Assembly (NCBI GenBank): GCA_002255925.1
Contig: NKIH01000005.1
Coordinates: forward strand, 248,001-312,000
DNA: 64,000 bases
Direction: 5' to 3'
Origin: Burkholderiales bacterium PBB6
Lineage (GTDB): Bacteria > Pseudomonadota > Gammaproteobacteria > Burkholderiales > Burkholderiaceae_C
Notes under the pieces: generated by a model
Databases searched by the model: none
What the model saw: the letters and a program-made list of their open reading frames with translations, nothing else
What the model was told of the DNA's origin: nothing
In this document: in pieces, positions 9,414 through 16,862 of the stretch
Layout: each line of letters starts with the position of its first letter
Position numbering within the stretch: position 1 is the stretch's first letter
Translations under genes and position numbers: made by a program

Positions 9414-10409
9414 TCAGTTGGTCAATGGATACAGGCCGCGCTGTCGCGCAAAAACGCGGGTCAGACCCAGCAGACCATCGATGGTTGGCGTGGCAACACC
9501 CACCCGCAAACCGATCTCACGGACGGCCGTGACGATGGCGTCCAGCTCGAGCGCGCGGCCCGCCTCCACGTCCTGCAGCATCGAGGTTTTGAAGGCCCCG
9601 AGCTTGGCGGTGACCTGGTGCCGATCTTCCGGCGTCTGGTTGATCGGACACCCGATTCGCTCCCCGATGGCCTGGGCCTCGCGCATGGCCGCTGAGCAGA
9701 AACCGATCAGCAGCGGGTCGGCGTGAATCTGCTCGATGTTGGCGCCCGTCAAGGCGGACACGGGGTTCATGGTGAGGTTTCCCCACAACTTGTACCAGAG
9801 GTCTTGCCGCAGGTGGGGTGACGCCGTCACGTCAAAACCAGCGCTGCGCAGCACCTCGGCCACCGCCTCGACGCGGGGTGACACCTCCCCAAACGCCTCG
9901 CCGATGATCAGCCCCTGCCCCATCTTGTGGCCCACCACCCCGGGCGCCACCGTGAAGGTGCTGGCGTGCACCACGCAGCCCACGACGTGCGACAGCGCAA
10001 TGGCCGCCCCGATGCGCCCGCCCGGATCAACGCTTTCCAGCGGCGCCTCCCCCACGTCGGGCAGACCTTGCAGGAACCACCACGGCACACCGTTCATCGC
10101 CGGCAGCACGATGGTGTGCGGCCCCAGCAGCGGCGCGATGTGGGCGGCCACGGCGCCCATGGCCGGGCCCTTCACCGCCACCACCACCAGGTCCTGCGGC
10201 CCCAGCTCTGCCGGATCAGCCACGGCACGCACCGGCGCGGCATCGACCAGCGCACGGCCCTGCGCGTCTTGCAGATTGAAACCCCGGGCCTGCAGCGCGA
10301 GCAGGGTGTCGCCCCGCGCCACGGCGCTCACCTCATGCACACCCAGGCTCGCCAGCCGCGCGCCGATGAAACCACCGATGGCGCCCGCGCCGTAAATGCA
10401 GATCTTCAT
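9414..10409 (-). CDS. 2-dehydropantoate 2-reductase family protein (PanE/ApbA fold)
   Basis: 331-residue NADP-dependent oxidoreductase of the ketopantoate reductase family. It has the N-terminal Rossmann motif YGAGAIGGFIG (6-16) and the family lysine in DLWYKLWGNLTMNP (K207) with a C-terminal helical domain. PanE reduces 2-dehydropantoate to pantoate for coenzyme A synthesis, but many genomes carry several paralogues with other 2-oxo acid substrates. No other pantothenate gene is nearby; the flanking gene 52 bases upstream is a GlcD-type dehydrogenase on the same strand, which fits a role in hydroxy/oxo-acid metabolism. Substrate is unassigned. Confidence 0.85.
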   Translation of the reverse strand: MKICIYGAGAIGGFIGARLASLGVHEVSAVARGDTLLALQARGFNLQDAQGRALVDAAPVRAVADPAELGPQDLVVVAVKGPAMGAVAAHIAPLLGPHTIVLPAMNGVPWWFLQGLPDVGEAPLESVDPGGRIGAAIALSHVVGCVVHASTFTVAPGVVGHKMGQGLIIGEAFGEVSPRVEAVAEVLRSAGFDVTASPHLRQDLWYKLWGNLTMNPVSALTGANIEQIHADPLLIGFCSAAMREAQAIGERIGCPINQTPEDRHQVTAKLGAFKTSMLQDVEAGRALELDAIVTAVREIGLRVGVATPTIDGLLGLTRVFARQRGLYPLTN

Positions 10410-10461
10410 GCTTGCTCTCAGTGAATGTGTGGGGACAGCGTCAGCGTGGAACGCATCGGCC

Positions 10462-11898
10462 TCAACGCGGCAGGAGTTTGCCGGGGTTCATCAGCCCGAG
10501 CGGATCAAAGGCCTGCTTGACTTGCAGCATCAGGCGGTGAGCCACCGGGTCGCGGTAGCGCAGCGCCTCGTCGCGCCGCAGCACGCCCAGGCCGTGCTCG
10601 GCGCTGATGGAGCCGCCCGCGGCTGCCACAGCGTCGTGCACCAGCGCGTTCAACGGTGCTTCCAGCGCGAGGAAGCCGCCCGCCGCAGCCGCTCCGCTGG
10701 CGCCTTCAGCGGGCGAGACGTTGTAGTGCAGGTTGCCGTCGCCCAGGTGGCCAAACACCACCAGGCGAACCTCGGGGAAGGCCTGCGCCACCGCGGCGCT
10801 GGTGGCCTCCACAAACGCCGCGATGCGGGAGATGGGCACCGAGATGTCGTGCTTGATGGTCTTGCCCTCGGCGCCCTGCGCTTCGGAGATGTTTTCCCGC
10901 AGCGCCCAGAGCGCCTGCCGCTGGGTTTCTGATTGCGACACCGCGGCGTCGAGCACCCAGCCCGCCTCCATCGCGCCTTCCAGCAGCGATTCAAGCGCCG
11001 TGCTGGCCAGCGCTGCACTTTGTGGATGGCTGACCTCCAGCAGCACGAACCAGGGCGCCGGTGTGGACAGCGGCGTCCTGCAGTTGGGCATGTGGCGCGC
11101 CACCAGCTGCAGGCACAGCTCACTCATCAGCTCGAAGGCCGTGAGCTGATCTGCCGCCTGCTGTTGTGCGTGCTGCAGCAACTGCAGGGCCGCGGCGGGC
11201 GTCTCCACAGCCACCAGCGCCACCGCCTGCCCGGCGGGCCGCGGGAACATCGTCAGGCTGGCCGCGGTGATGATGCCCAGCGTGCCTTCGGCGCCGATGT
11301 ACAGATCACGCAGGTCATAGCCGGTGTTGTCCTTGCGCAGGCCGTGCAGGCCATGCCACAGCTCGCCCTCCGGCGTCACTACCTCCAGGCCCAGACACAG
11401 GGCCCGCGCATTGCCGTAGCGCAGCACCTGCACGCCGCCGGCGTTGGTGGCCAGGTTGCCACCGATGGTGCAGCTGCCTTCGGCCGCCAGGCTCAAGGGG
11501 AACAGCCGGCCGGCCTCGGCTGCCGCCTGCTGCACGGCTGCCAGGGTCACGCCTGCCTCCACCACCAGGGTGTTGTTCACCGGGTCCACCTGCCGCACCC
11601 GGTTCAGCCGGCTGAGCGACAGCACCAGCGCGCGCCCGGTGTCATCCGGCACCGAACCACCCGACAAGCCGGTGTTGCCCCCCTGCGGCACCACCGGCAC
11701 CCGGTGCTGGTGGCACCAGCGCATCACGGCGCACACGCCGTCCACGGTGTCGGGCTGCGCCACCGCGAGCGCCGCGCCGTGCCAGCGGCCGCGCCAGTCC
11801 ACCAGAAACGGGGCAATGGCGGCGGGGTCATCACCCGGCAGCAACAGGCGGCCGGTGAACAGGCCCCGCAGAACATCCAGATCGGCGGTCTCAGGCAT
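10462..11898 (-). CDS. FAD-binding oxidoreductase, GlcD / D-2-hydroxyacid dehydrogenase family
   Basis: 478-residue flavoprotein of the VAO/PCMH fold. The FAD-binding half shows PVVPQGGNTGLSGGSVP and GNLATNAGGVQVLRYGN; the C-terminal cap shows VVFGHLGDGNLHYN and the ISAEHGLG signature with conserved His residues near the flavin. Family members oxidise D-lactate, glycolate, D-2-hydroxyglutarate or similar acids and pass electrons to quinone or ETF. It is followed on the same strand by the PanE-like gene, so the pair could form a small hydroxy-acid operon. The exact substrate cannot be read from sequence. Confidence 0.88.
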   Translation of the reverse strand: MPETADLDVLRGLFTGRLLLPGDDPAAIAPFLVDWRGRWHGAALAVAQPDTVDGVCAVMRWCHQHRVPVVPQGGNTGLSGGSVPDDTGRALVLSLSRLNRVRQVDPVNNTLVVEAGVTLAAVQQAAAEAGRLFPLSLAAEGSCTIGGNLATNAGGVQVLRYGNARALCLGLEVVTPEGELWHGLHGLRKDNTGYDLRDLYIGAEGTLGIITAASLTMFPRPAGQAVALVAVETPAAALQLLQHAQQQAADQLTAFELMSELCLQLVARHMPNCRTPLSTPAPWFVLLEVSHPQSAALASTALESLLEGAMEAGWVLDAAVSQSETQRQALWALRENISEAQGAEGKTIKHDISVPISRIAAFVEATSAAVAQAFPEVRLVVFGHLGDGNLHYNVSPAEGASGAAAAGGFLALEAPLNALVHDAVAAAGGSISAEHGLGVLRRDEALRYRDPVAHRLMLQVKQAFDPLGLMNPGKLLPR

Positions 11899-12012
11899 GG
11901 TCGGTCTTCAACAGGCTCATGGCGCCATCGTGCCGCAAAAACACGCCACAGCCGCTCAAGCGCCCCGGGAAAGATCAAGAACTCCCTGCCGTCAGAAACA
12001 AATGAAGGCGAT

Positions 12013-12033
12013 GGGGGTGACAGAATCACCCCC
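12013..12033. promoter_or_regulatory. Perfect 8-bp inverted repeat between divergent genes
   Basis: GGGGGTGA and its exact complement TCACCCCC are separated by five bases (CAGAA). It sits 24 bases before the ATG at 12057 and is followed directly by TATAAAAGATC. There is no T-run, and it lies in the promoter space between the flavoprotein gene (starting at 11898) and the zinc-ribbon gene, so an operator or a 5'-UTR hairpin is more likely than a terminator. Confidence 0.45.
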
Positions 12034-12056
12034 TATAAAAGATCAGGGATAACCAG

Positions 12057-12473
12057 ATGAATGAGGCTGATGCACAACGAGTGTGTGCAAAGTGCGGGTG
12101 TCACAACGACAAGCATGCCCACGCTTGCTGGAACTGTCGAACGGCATTGCCGCGAGCCCATGACACCCATGCGCTGGCCGCGGGAGCCGGGTTGCCCGAG
12201 CTGCTGCAACGCTTCGCTGGCCAGACCGTGCTGGTGAATGTCACCAACCCCCAGCAGCATGAAGCCGCCGAGCTCGTCGGCGTGCACGTCGATCACTTCT
12301 CGGTGAAGCCGCTGGCCGGTGGCACGGTGCACCACCTGCCCTACCAGTGGCTGCTGGCGGCGCGCGAGGTCATGGCCCAGCCGGGCGAACCTGACAGCGG
12401 CCAGCCCGCCGCACCGCAATTGCATCTGGACATCACCCGCCAGCCAGCAGACGGGGCCTCGCAGCCCGATTGA
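12057..12473 (+). CDS. Small zinc-ribbon protein of unknown function
   Basis: 138 residues. The N-terminus carries two CxxC knuckles (C10/C13 and C24/C27, spacer rich in His), a likely structural zinc site. The rest (FAGQTVLVNVTNPQQHEAAE onwards) looks like a small beta-rich domain, and the last 30 residues are Pro/Gln-rich and probably disordered. No motif gives a function. An AGGG eight bases before the ATG and the inverted repeat at 12013-12033 mark its 5' region. It faces away from the flavoprotein gene and is followed by the YiaA-type gene after 84 bases. Confidence 0.75.
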   Translation: MNEADAQRVCAKCGCHNDKHAHACWNCRTALPRAHDTHALAAGAGLPELLQRFAGQTVLVNVTNPQQHEAAELVGVHVDHFSVKPLAGGTVHHLPYQWLLAAREVMAQPGEPDSGQPAAPQLHLDITRQPADGASQPD

Positions 12474-12557
12474 GTTGAATCGGGCGAGCGGTTACACGCG
12501 GTAAAGTCGACGCAGCCCGACGCCTGATCGGGCGCTCACATTGCCGAGAGGAACTCC

Positions 12558-12992
12558 ATGTCAACCACGTCCGCCCGCCCCACCGGTGCCTTCATCGCCG
12601 CATCCTGGGCCGCCATGTTCATCGGCGCCGCCACCTACCTGGTCGGTCTGTGGAATGCCAACATGGCGCTGAACGAAAAGGGCTACTACCTCACGTTGCT
12701 GCTCTACGGGCTGTTCGCCGCCGTGTCGCTGCAGAAGTCGGTGCGTGACCGCATGGAAGGCATTCCCGTCACGAGCCTGTATTTCAATCTGTGCTGGGTG
12801 TCGATCGGCGCCTCGCTGACGCTGCTGGCCGTCGGCCTGTGGAACGCCACCCTGCTCGACAGCGAAAAGGGCTTCTACGCCATGGGTTTCGTGCTGAGCC
12901 TGTTCGGCGCGGTGGCCGTGCAGAAGAACGTGCGTGATGCCTCGTCGGCCAGCCGCCCGATGTCGCGCCGCGACCTGCCGCCGCAGGCTTGA
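12558..12992 (+). CDS. YiaAB two-helix domain inner-membrane protein
   Basis: 144-residue membrane protein with two copies of the YiaAB domain. Each has two hydrophobic helices and shares wording: [18 protein letters not shown] in the first half and [19 protein letters not shown] in the second, each ending in LFxAVxxQKxVRD. The family is found in E. coli as YiaA/YiaB, with no firm biochemical role. GAGAGGAA lies a few bases before the ATG. Followed 26 bases after its stop by the DUF1569 lipoprotein gene. Confidence 0.85.
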   Translation: MSTTSARPTGAFIAASWAAMFIGAATYLVGLWNANMALNEKGYYLTLLLYGLFAAVSLQKSVRDRMEGIPVTSLYFNLCWVSIGASLTLLAVGLWNATLLDSEKGFYAMGFVLSLFGAVAVQKNVRDASSASRPMSRRDLPPQA

Positions 12993-13018
12993 GACCTGGC
13001 CACACCGGGAACGCCACC

Positions 13019-13585
13019 ATGAACAGCGCATCAACTGCTGAACGCCGGCACCTGCTCGGCACCATCGCCCTGGGCATGATGGCCTCGGGCAGCGCCCTCA
13101 CCGCCGGTTGCAGCCAATCCGTGAGCAATGATCGGCAGTTGGTGTTCGGCACGCTGAAAGACGCTCTGCAAGAGCTCACCAAGCTGCCCAACCCCGCGCC
13201 CCTGCCCCCCGCCACGGCCTTGAACTGGGCCCAGACGCTGACGCACTGCGCGCAGAGCATCGAGTTCTCGATGACGGGTTTTCCGCAGCCGAAGTCGGCG
13301 CTGTTCCAGCGCACGGTGGGCTCTGCCGCGTTCCAGGTGTTCGCCTGGCGCGGCCGGATGAGCCATGACCTGGCAGAACCCATCCCGGGCGCCCCCGAGC
13401 TGGACCCGGCCCAGGCCATGGCCGATGCACAGGCCCGCCTGCGCCGCGCGGTCGATGCCTTCGAGCAGTGGACACAACCCCTGCAACCGCACTTCGCCTA
13501 TGGCGAGCTGAGCAAGCCGCAGTTCGAGCAGGCTCACGCCATGCACCTGGCCCAGCACCTCTCGGCCTTCCACAACGCGGCTTGA
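13019..13585 (+). CDS. DUF1569 domain lipoprotein
   Basis: 188-residue exported protein. The N-terminus has ERRHLL followed by a hydrophobic stretch and a lipobox-like LTAGC, so it is probably exported and lipid-anchored (a twin-arginine route is possible from the RR). The mature part matches the DUF1569 family pattern: TLTHCAQSIEFSMTGFP, and HFAYGELSKPQFEQAHAMHLAQHL near the C-terminus, with His residues reminiscent of the DinB-like four-helix fold. The frame is open upstream to 12989, inside the previous gene, so the ATG at 13019 is used. Function unknown. Confidence 0.75.
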   Translation: MNSASTAERRHLLGTIALGMMASGSALTAGCSQSVSNDRQLVFGTLKDALQELTKLPNPAPLPPATALNWAQTLTHCAQSIEFSMTGFPQPKSALFQRTVGSAAFQVFAWRGRMSHDLAEPIPGAPELDPAQAMADAQARLRRAVDAFEQWTQPLQPHFAYGELSKPQFEQAHAMHLAQHLSAFHNAA

Positions 13586-13596
13586 AGGCGGTCGAC

Positions 13597-14184
13597 ATGG
13601 GCAAGACTCGGCTGGAGGCGTTCTCCGACGGCGTGATCGCCATCGTCATCACGATCATGGTGCTGGAGTTGAAGACACCGCACGGCGGCACCTGGGATGC
13701 CCTCGCGCCCCTGTGGCCGGTGTTCCTCAGCTACGTGCTGAGCTTCGTGTATGTGGGCATCTACTGGAACAACCACCACCACATGCTGCATGCGGCGCAT
13801 CAGGTGACTGGCTCCATCCTGTGGGCCAATCTGCACCTGCTGTTCTGGCTGTCGCTGGTCCCGTTCGCCACCGGCTGGATGGGCGAAAACCATTTCGAGC
13901 CCCACACCACCGCCCTCTACGGCGTCGTGCTGCTGATGAGCGCCATCGCCTACTGGCTGCTGCAGCAACGCATCATGGCCACGCAAGGGCCTGACTCGGC
14001 ACTGGCCAAGGCCATCGGCCACGACTGGAAGGGCAAGCTGTCACCGCTGCTCTACCTCTCGGGCATCGGCTTGTCCTTCGTGCACCCGGGCCTGGCCATG
14101 GCCATGTATGTGGGCGCAGCGCTGATCTGGCTGGTACCCGATCGCCGCATCGAGCGCAGCCTGGCGTCACATCACAGCGCCTGA
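13597..14184 (+). CDS. TMEM175-family potassium channel-like membrane protein
   Basis: 195 residues, six predicted hydrophobic segments. The start of the first helix is the family signature RLEAFSDGVIAIVITIMVLE (residues 5-24), matching the RxxxFSDG motif of bacterial TMEM175 proteins, which form tetrameric potassium-selective channels gated by a hydrophobic constriction of first-helix residues. A second conserved spot is YWNNHHHMLHAA. GAAGG precedes the ATG, and the gene starts 11 bases after the DUF1569 stop, suggesting co-transcription. Channel activity is inferred from the family. Confidence 0.85.
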   Translation: MGKTRLEAFSDGVIAIVITIMVLELKTPHGGTWDALAPLWPVFLSYVLSFVYVGIYWNNHHHMLHAAHQVTGSILWANLHLLFWLSLVPFATGWMGENHFEPHTTALYGVVLLMSAIAYWLLQQRIMATQGPDSALAKAIGHDWKGKLSPLLYLSGIGLSFVHPGLAMAMYVGAALIWLVPDRRIERSLASHHSA

Positions 14185-14249
14185 CGCTGCGCCTGAAACT
14201 GGCGATGACGCTGCAGTGGCCGGCCTCATCGCCCAGCGACAATCCGGGC

Positions 14250-14633
14250 ATGAGTTTCACGATTTATCACAACGCCCGGTGCAGCAATTCGCGCGGCGCC
14301 CTGGCCCTGCTGAACGCCGCCGGCATCACGCCGGTGGTGGTGGATTACATGGCTACGCCTCCGAGCGCGGCCACCCTGACGCAGTTGCTTCACGACGCTG
14401 GGCTCACCGCCCGTGAGCTGATCCGCAGCAAGGAAGCCGCCTACGCCGAGCTCGGCCTTGATCGCCCGGAGCTCGACGACGTCGCGTTGATTGAGGCCAT
14501 GTGCGGCCACCCTGCCCTCATCAACCGGCCGCTGGTCAGCAGCCCGGTGGGCACCTTGTTGTGCCGCCCACCAGAGCGGGTGCAAATGCTCATCGACGCC
14601 TTCCTGGCCCAATCCACCGAAGGCGCCCGGTGA
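14250..14633 (+). CDS. arsC: Arsenate reductase, glutaredoxin-coupled ArsC type
   Basis: 127-residue ArsC/Spx-fold protein. The catalytic cysteine lies in YHNARCSNSRGAL near the N-terminus, and an arginine-containing RPLVSSPVG near residue 92 completes the arsenate site seen in the plasmid R773 enzyme. Reduces As(V) to As(III) with glutathione/glutaredoxin. There is no ars gene beside it; the true ars cluster is 25 kb away with a different, thioredoxin-type ArsC. Many chromosomal members of this family have no proven arsenate role. Its TGA overlaps the GTG of the next gene. Confidence 0.85.
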   Translation: MSFTIYHNARCSNSRGALALLNAAGITPVVVDYMATPPSAATLTQLLHDAGLTARELIRSKEAAYAELGLDRPELDDVALIEAMCGHPALINRPLVSSPVGTLLCRPPERVQMLIDAFLAQSTEGAR

Positions 14634-15955
14634 CCCAGCGCAGCCTGGCCCAGCTGCGCAGCGGCGAAGCAGCCGGCGCCCGCGTCTGGCGCATGCCGCA
14701 CCGCGACGGCGAGCCGCAACTCACCCAATTCCCCGAAGAGCTGCTGGCGCTGGCAGACACGCTGGAGGTGCTGGACCTCAGCGGCCATGCCCTGAGCAGC
14801 CTGCCACCCAGCCTCAGCCGCTTCACCCGCCTGACCGCACTGTTCGCGTCGTACAACCAGTTCGACCATTTGCCGGAAGTGCTGGGCGAGATGCCGGCGC
14901 TCAGCCAGGTCGGTTTTCGCAACAACCAGATTCGGCATGTGTCGGGCAACGCGCTGCCGGCACGCCTGCGCTGGCTGACGCTGACCGACAACCAGCTGGG
15001 CGAGCTGCCCACCGAAATCGGCCAGCGCCCGCTGCTGGAGAAGGTTGGGCTCGCGGGCAACCGGCTGCAGGCCCTGCCGGACAGCCTGGCTGATGCCGCG
15101 CGGTTGGGCTTGTTCCGCGTTTCAGCCAATCAACTGACCAACCTGCCGGGCTGGCTGACCGAGCTGCCCGAGCTGGCATGGCTGGGCTGGGGCGGCAACC
15201 CGGCTGACCGGCAACGGGTTCGCCCGGCCCCGCACGCGCCCGACATTGCCTGGCAAGCGCTGGAGCTGGGTGAGCTGCTCGGCCAGGGCGCATCTGGTCT
15301 GATCCACCGTGCAGTGTGGCGCCAGCCGGACGGCCAAACTCGCGATGTCGCCGTCAAGCTCTTCAAGGGCACGATGACCAGCGACGGCCTGCCCGATGAA
15401 GAAATGGCGGCGAGCCTGGCCGCCTCCGGACATCCGACGCTGATGGCGGCCATCGGCCGGCTGAAAGACCACCCTGACGGCACGCTGGGCCTGGTGATGC
15501 CGCTGCTGCCTGAGGGCTGGCGCGTGCTGGCTGGCCCGCCCAGCCTGGCCAGCTGCAGCCGCGATGTCTTCGACCCCACGCTCCGACTGCCTTTGCACGT
15601 GGCGGTGCGCATTGCCGCCGACGTGGGCCTGGCCGGCGCGCACCTGCACGGGCTGGGCCTGGTGCACGGCGACTTCTACGCCCACAACACGCTGTGGAAC
15701 GGTACCAGCGGCCGCGCGCTGTTGAGTGACCTGGGCGCTGCCTGTTTTGTGCCACCCGGTATGCCGGCGCACAAGCTGCAGCGCGTGGAAGTGCGCGCCT
15801 GGGGCCTGCTGCTGGGCGAGGTGCTGGCCTGCGTAGAGGGGGCCGTCCCTGCCGGGCTGAGCGCGCTGCAAGCCGCCTGCGTGCAGCCGGCCGTGCAACA
15901 ACGGCCCTTGCTGGCAGAAGCGGTGGCGGCGCTGCGCCCCTGGTCGGCGGACTGA
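14630..15955 (+). CDS. Leucine-rich-repeat protein with C-terminal protein-kinase domain
   Basis: 441 residues. Residues about 35-185 hold roughly six LRR units (LEVLDLSGHALSSLPPSL, LTDNQLGELP, LAGNRLQALP and others), followed by a compact kinase-like domain: glycine loop LGQGASGLIHRAV, ATP lysine in DVAVKLFKG (K243), catalytic loop HGDFYAHN (D348, N353) and a DFG-equivalent SDLGA (D367). All key kinase residues are present. Start is the GTG at 14630, which overlaps the arsC stop as GTGA; longer in-frame starts would sit well inside arsC. Substrate and ligand of the LRR are unknown. Confidence 0.85.
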   Translation: MTQRSLAQLRSGEAAGARVWRMPHRDGEPQLTQFPEELLALADTLEVLDLSGHALSSLPPSLSRFTRLTALFASYNQFDHLPEVLGEMPALSQVGFRNNQIRHVSGNALPARLRWLTLTDNQLGELPTEIGQRPLLEKVGLAGNRLQALPDSLADAARLGLFRVSANQLTNLPGWLTELPELAWLGWGGNPADRQRVRPAPHAPDIAWQALELGELLGQGASGLIHRAVWRQPDGQTRDVAVKLFKGTMTSDGLPDEEMAASLAASGHPTLMAAIGRLKDHPDGTLGLVMPLLPEGWRVLAGPPSLASCSRDVFDPTLRLPLHVAVRIAADVGLAGAHLHGLGLVHGDFYAHNTLWNGTSGRALLSDLGAACFVPPGMPAHKLQRVEVRAWGLLLGEVLACVEGAVPAGLSALQAACVQPAVQQRPLLAEAVAALRPWSAD

Positions 15956-15979
15956 GCCACCGACGCGGTCAGGGCAGCA

Positions 15980-16747
15980 TCACTGCCGCGCGAAAAACAC
16001 CCCGGCCATCACCAGGCCCGTCGTGATGACGATTGCGCGGACCACGGCCGGCGGCCATCGCCGGGCCAGACGCGCGCCCCAGAAACCACCTGCGGTGGTG
16101 GCCACCATCATCAGCGCGGCTTGCGGCCATTGCACCAGGCCGGCCGCGGCGAACGTGGCCACCGACAGCAGTGACAGCACCCAGGAGTTGAGGTTCTTCA
16201 AGGCGTTGCTAGTGTGGATGTCGCGCTCACCGGTGACGCTGTAAAGCGCCATCAGCAAGATGCCCAGACCGCCATTGAAGTAGCCCCCGTACACAGCCAC
16301 CAGCAGCAACCCTGCGCGCTGGCCAAGGCGGCTGGTTGACGGTGCATCGACCTGAGGTCGCCGGGCCTGACGCGCCGCCAGCCAGCGGGGCCCGAGCGCA
16401 AAGCAAGCTGTTGCGAACAGCAGCAGCCACGGCACCACCGCCGAGAACACCCGAGCCGGCGTGTTCAGCAGCAATGCCGCGCCCAGCGCACCGCCCGCCG
16501 CACAGATGGCGCCTTCCACCCACAGCCGCCGCCGCGGCAAGGCCGCCAACTCAGCCTTGAAGCCCAGCGTGCTGCCCAGGTAGCCGGGGGCCACCGCCAC
16601 CGCACTGGTGGCATTGGCGGCAATCGCCGGCACGCCGGTGAACACCAGCGCGGGGAAGGTCAGAAAGCTGCCACCACCGGCCAGCGCATTCAACACACCG
16701 GCGGCCAGGGCGGCCGTGCTCAACACGGCGATATCCATCAGGGTCAT
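15980..16747 (-). CDS. TSUP-family (TauE/SafE) membrane transporter
   Basis: 255-residue membrane protein with about eight hydrophobic helices. The N-terminal GVLNALAGGGSFLTFPAL and NATSAVAVAPGYLGS repeats, together with the second-half YGGYFNGGLGILLMAL, are typical of the sulfite exporter TauE/SafE family, which move sulfite, sulfoacetate or related organic anions. It is convergent with the LRR-kinase gene (24 bases between stops) and divergent from the peptidase gene. Substrate cannot be assigned. Confidence 0.88.
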   Translation of the reverse strand: MTLMDIAVLSTAALAAGVLNALAGGGSFLTFPALVFTGVPAIAANATSAVAVAPGYLGSTLGFKAELAALPRRRLWVEGAICAAGGALGAALLLNTPARVFSAVVPWLLLFATACFALGPRWLAARQARRPQVDAPSTSRLGQRAGLLLVAVYGGYFNGGLGILLMALYSVTGERDIHTSNALKNLNSWVLSLLSVATFAAAGLVQWPQAALMMVATTAGGFWGARLARRWPPAVVRAIVITTGLVMAGVFFARQ

Positions 16748-16862
16748 CCGCCGATTGTCGGGCCTGCTGGCAGGCAGTTAGCATGCGCCCGGCCTGACCA
16801 GGCCACAGCACCCGCCGCACGCACCCGCTGCACGCACCTTCTGCATCACGGAGATCCCGCGC

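Noticed and set aside
12784-13691. Minus-strand frames opposite the YiaA/DUF1569 genes
   Set aside because: Low-complexity Arg/Ala/Gly products with no homology; the plus strand encodes recognised families with ribosome sites.
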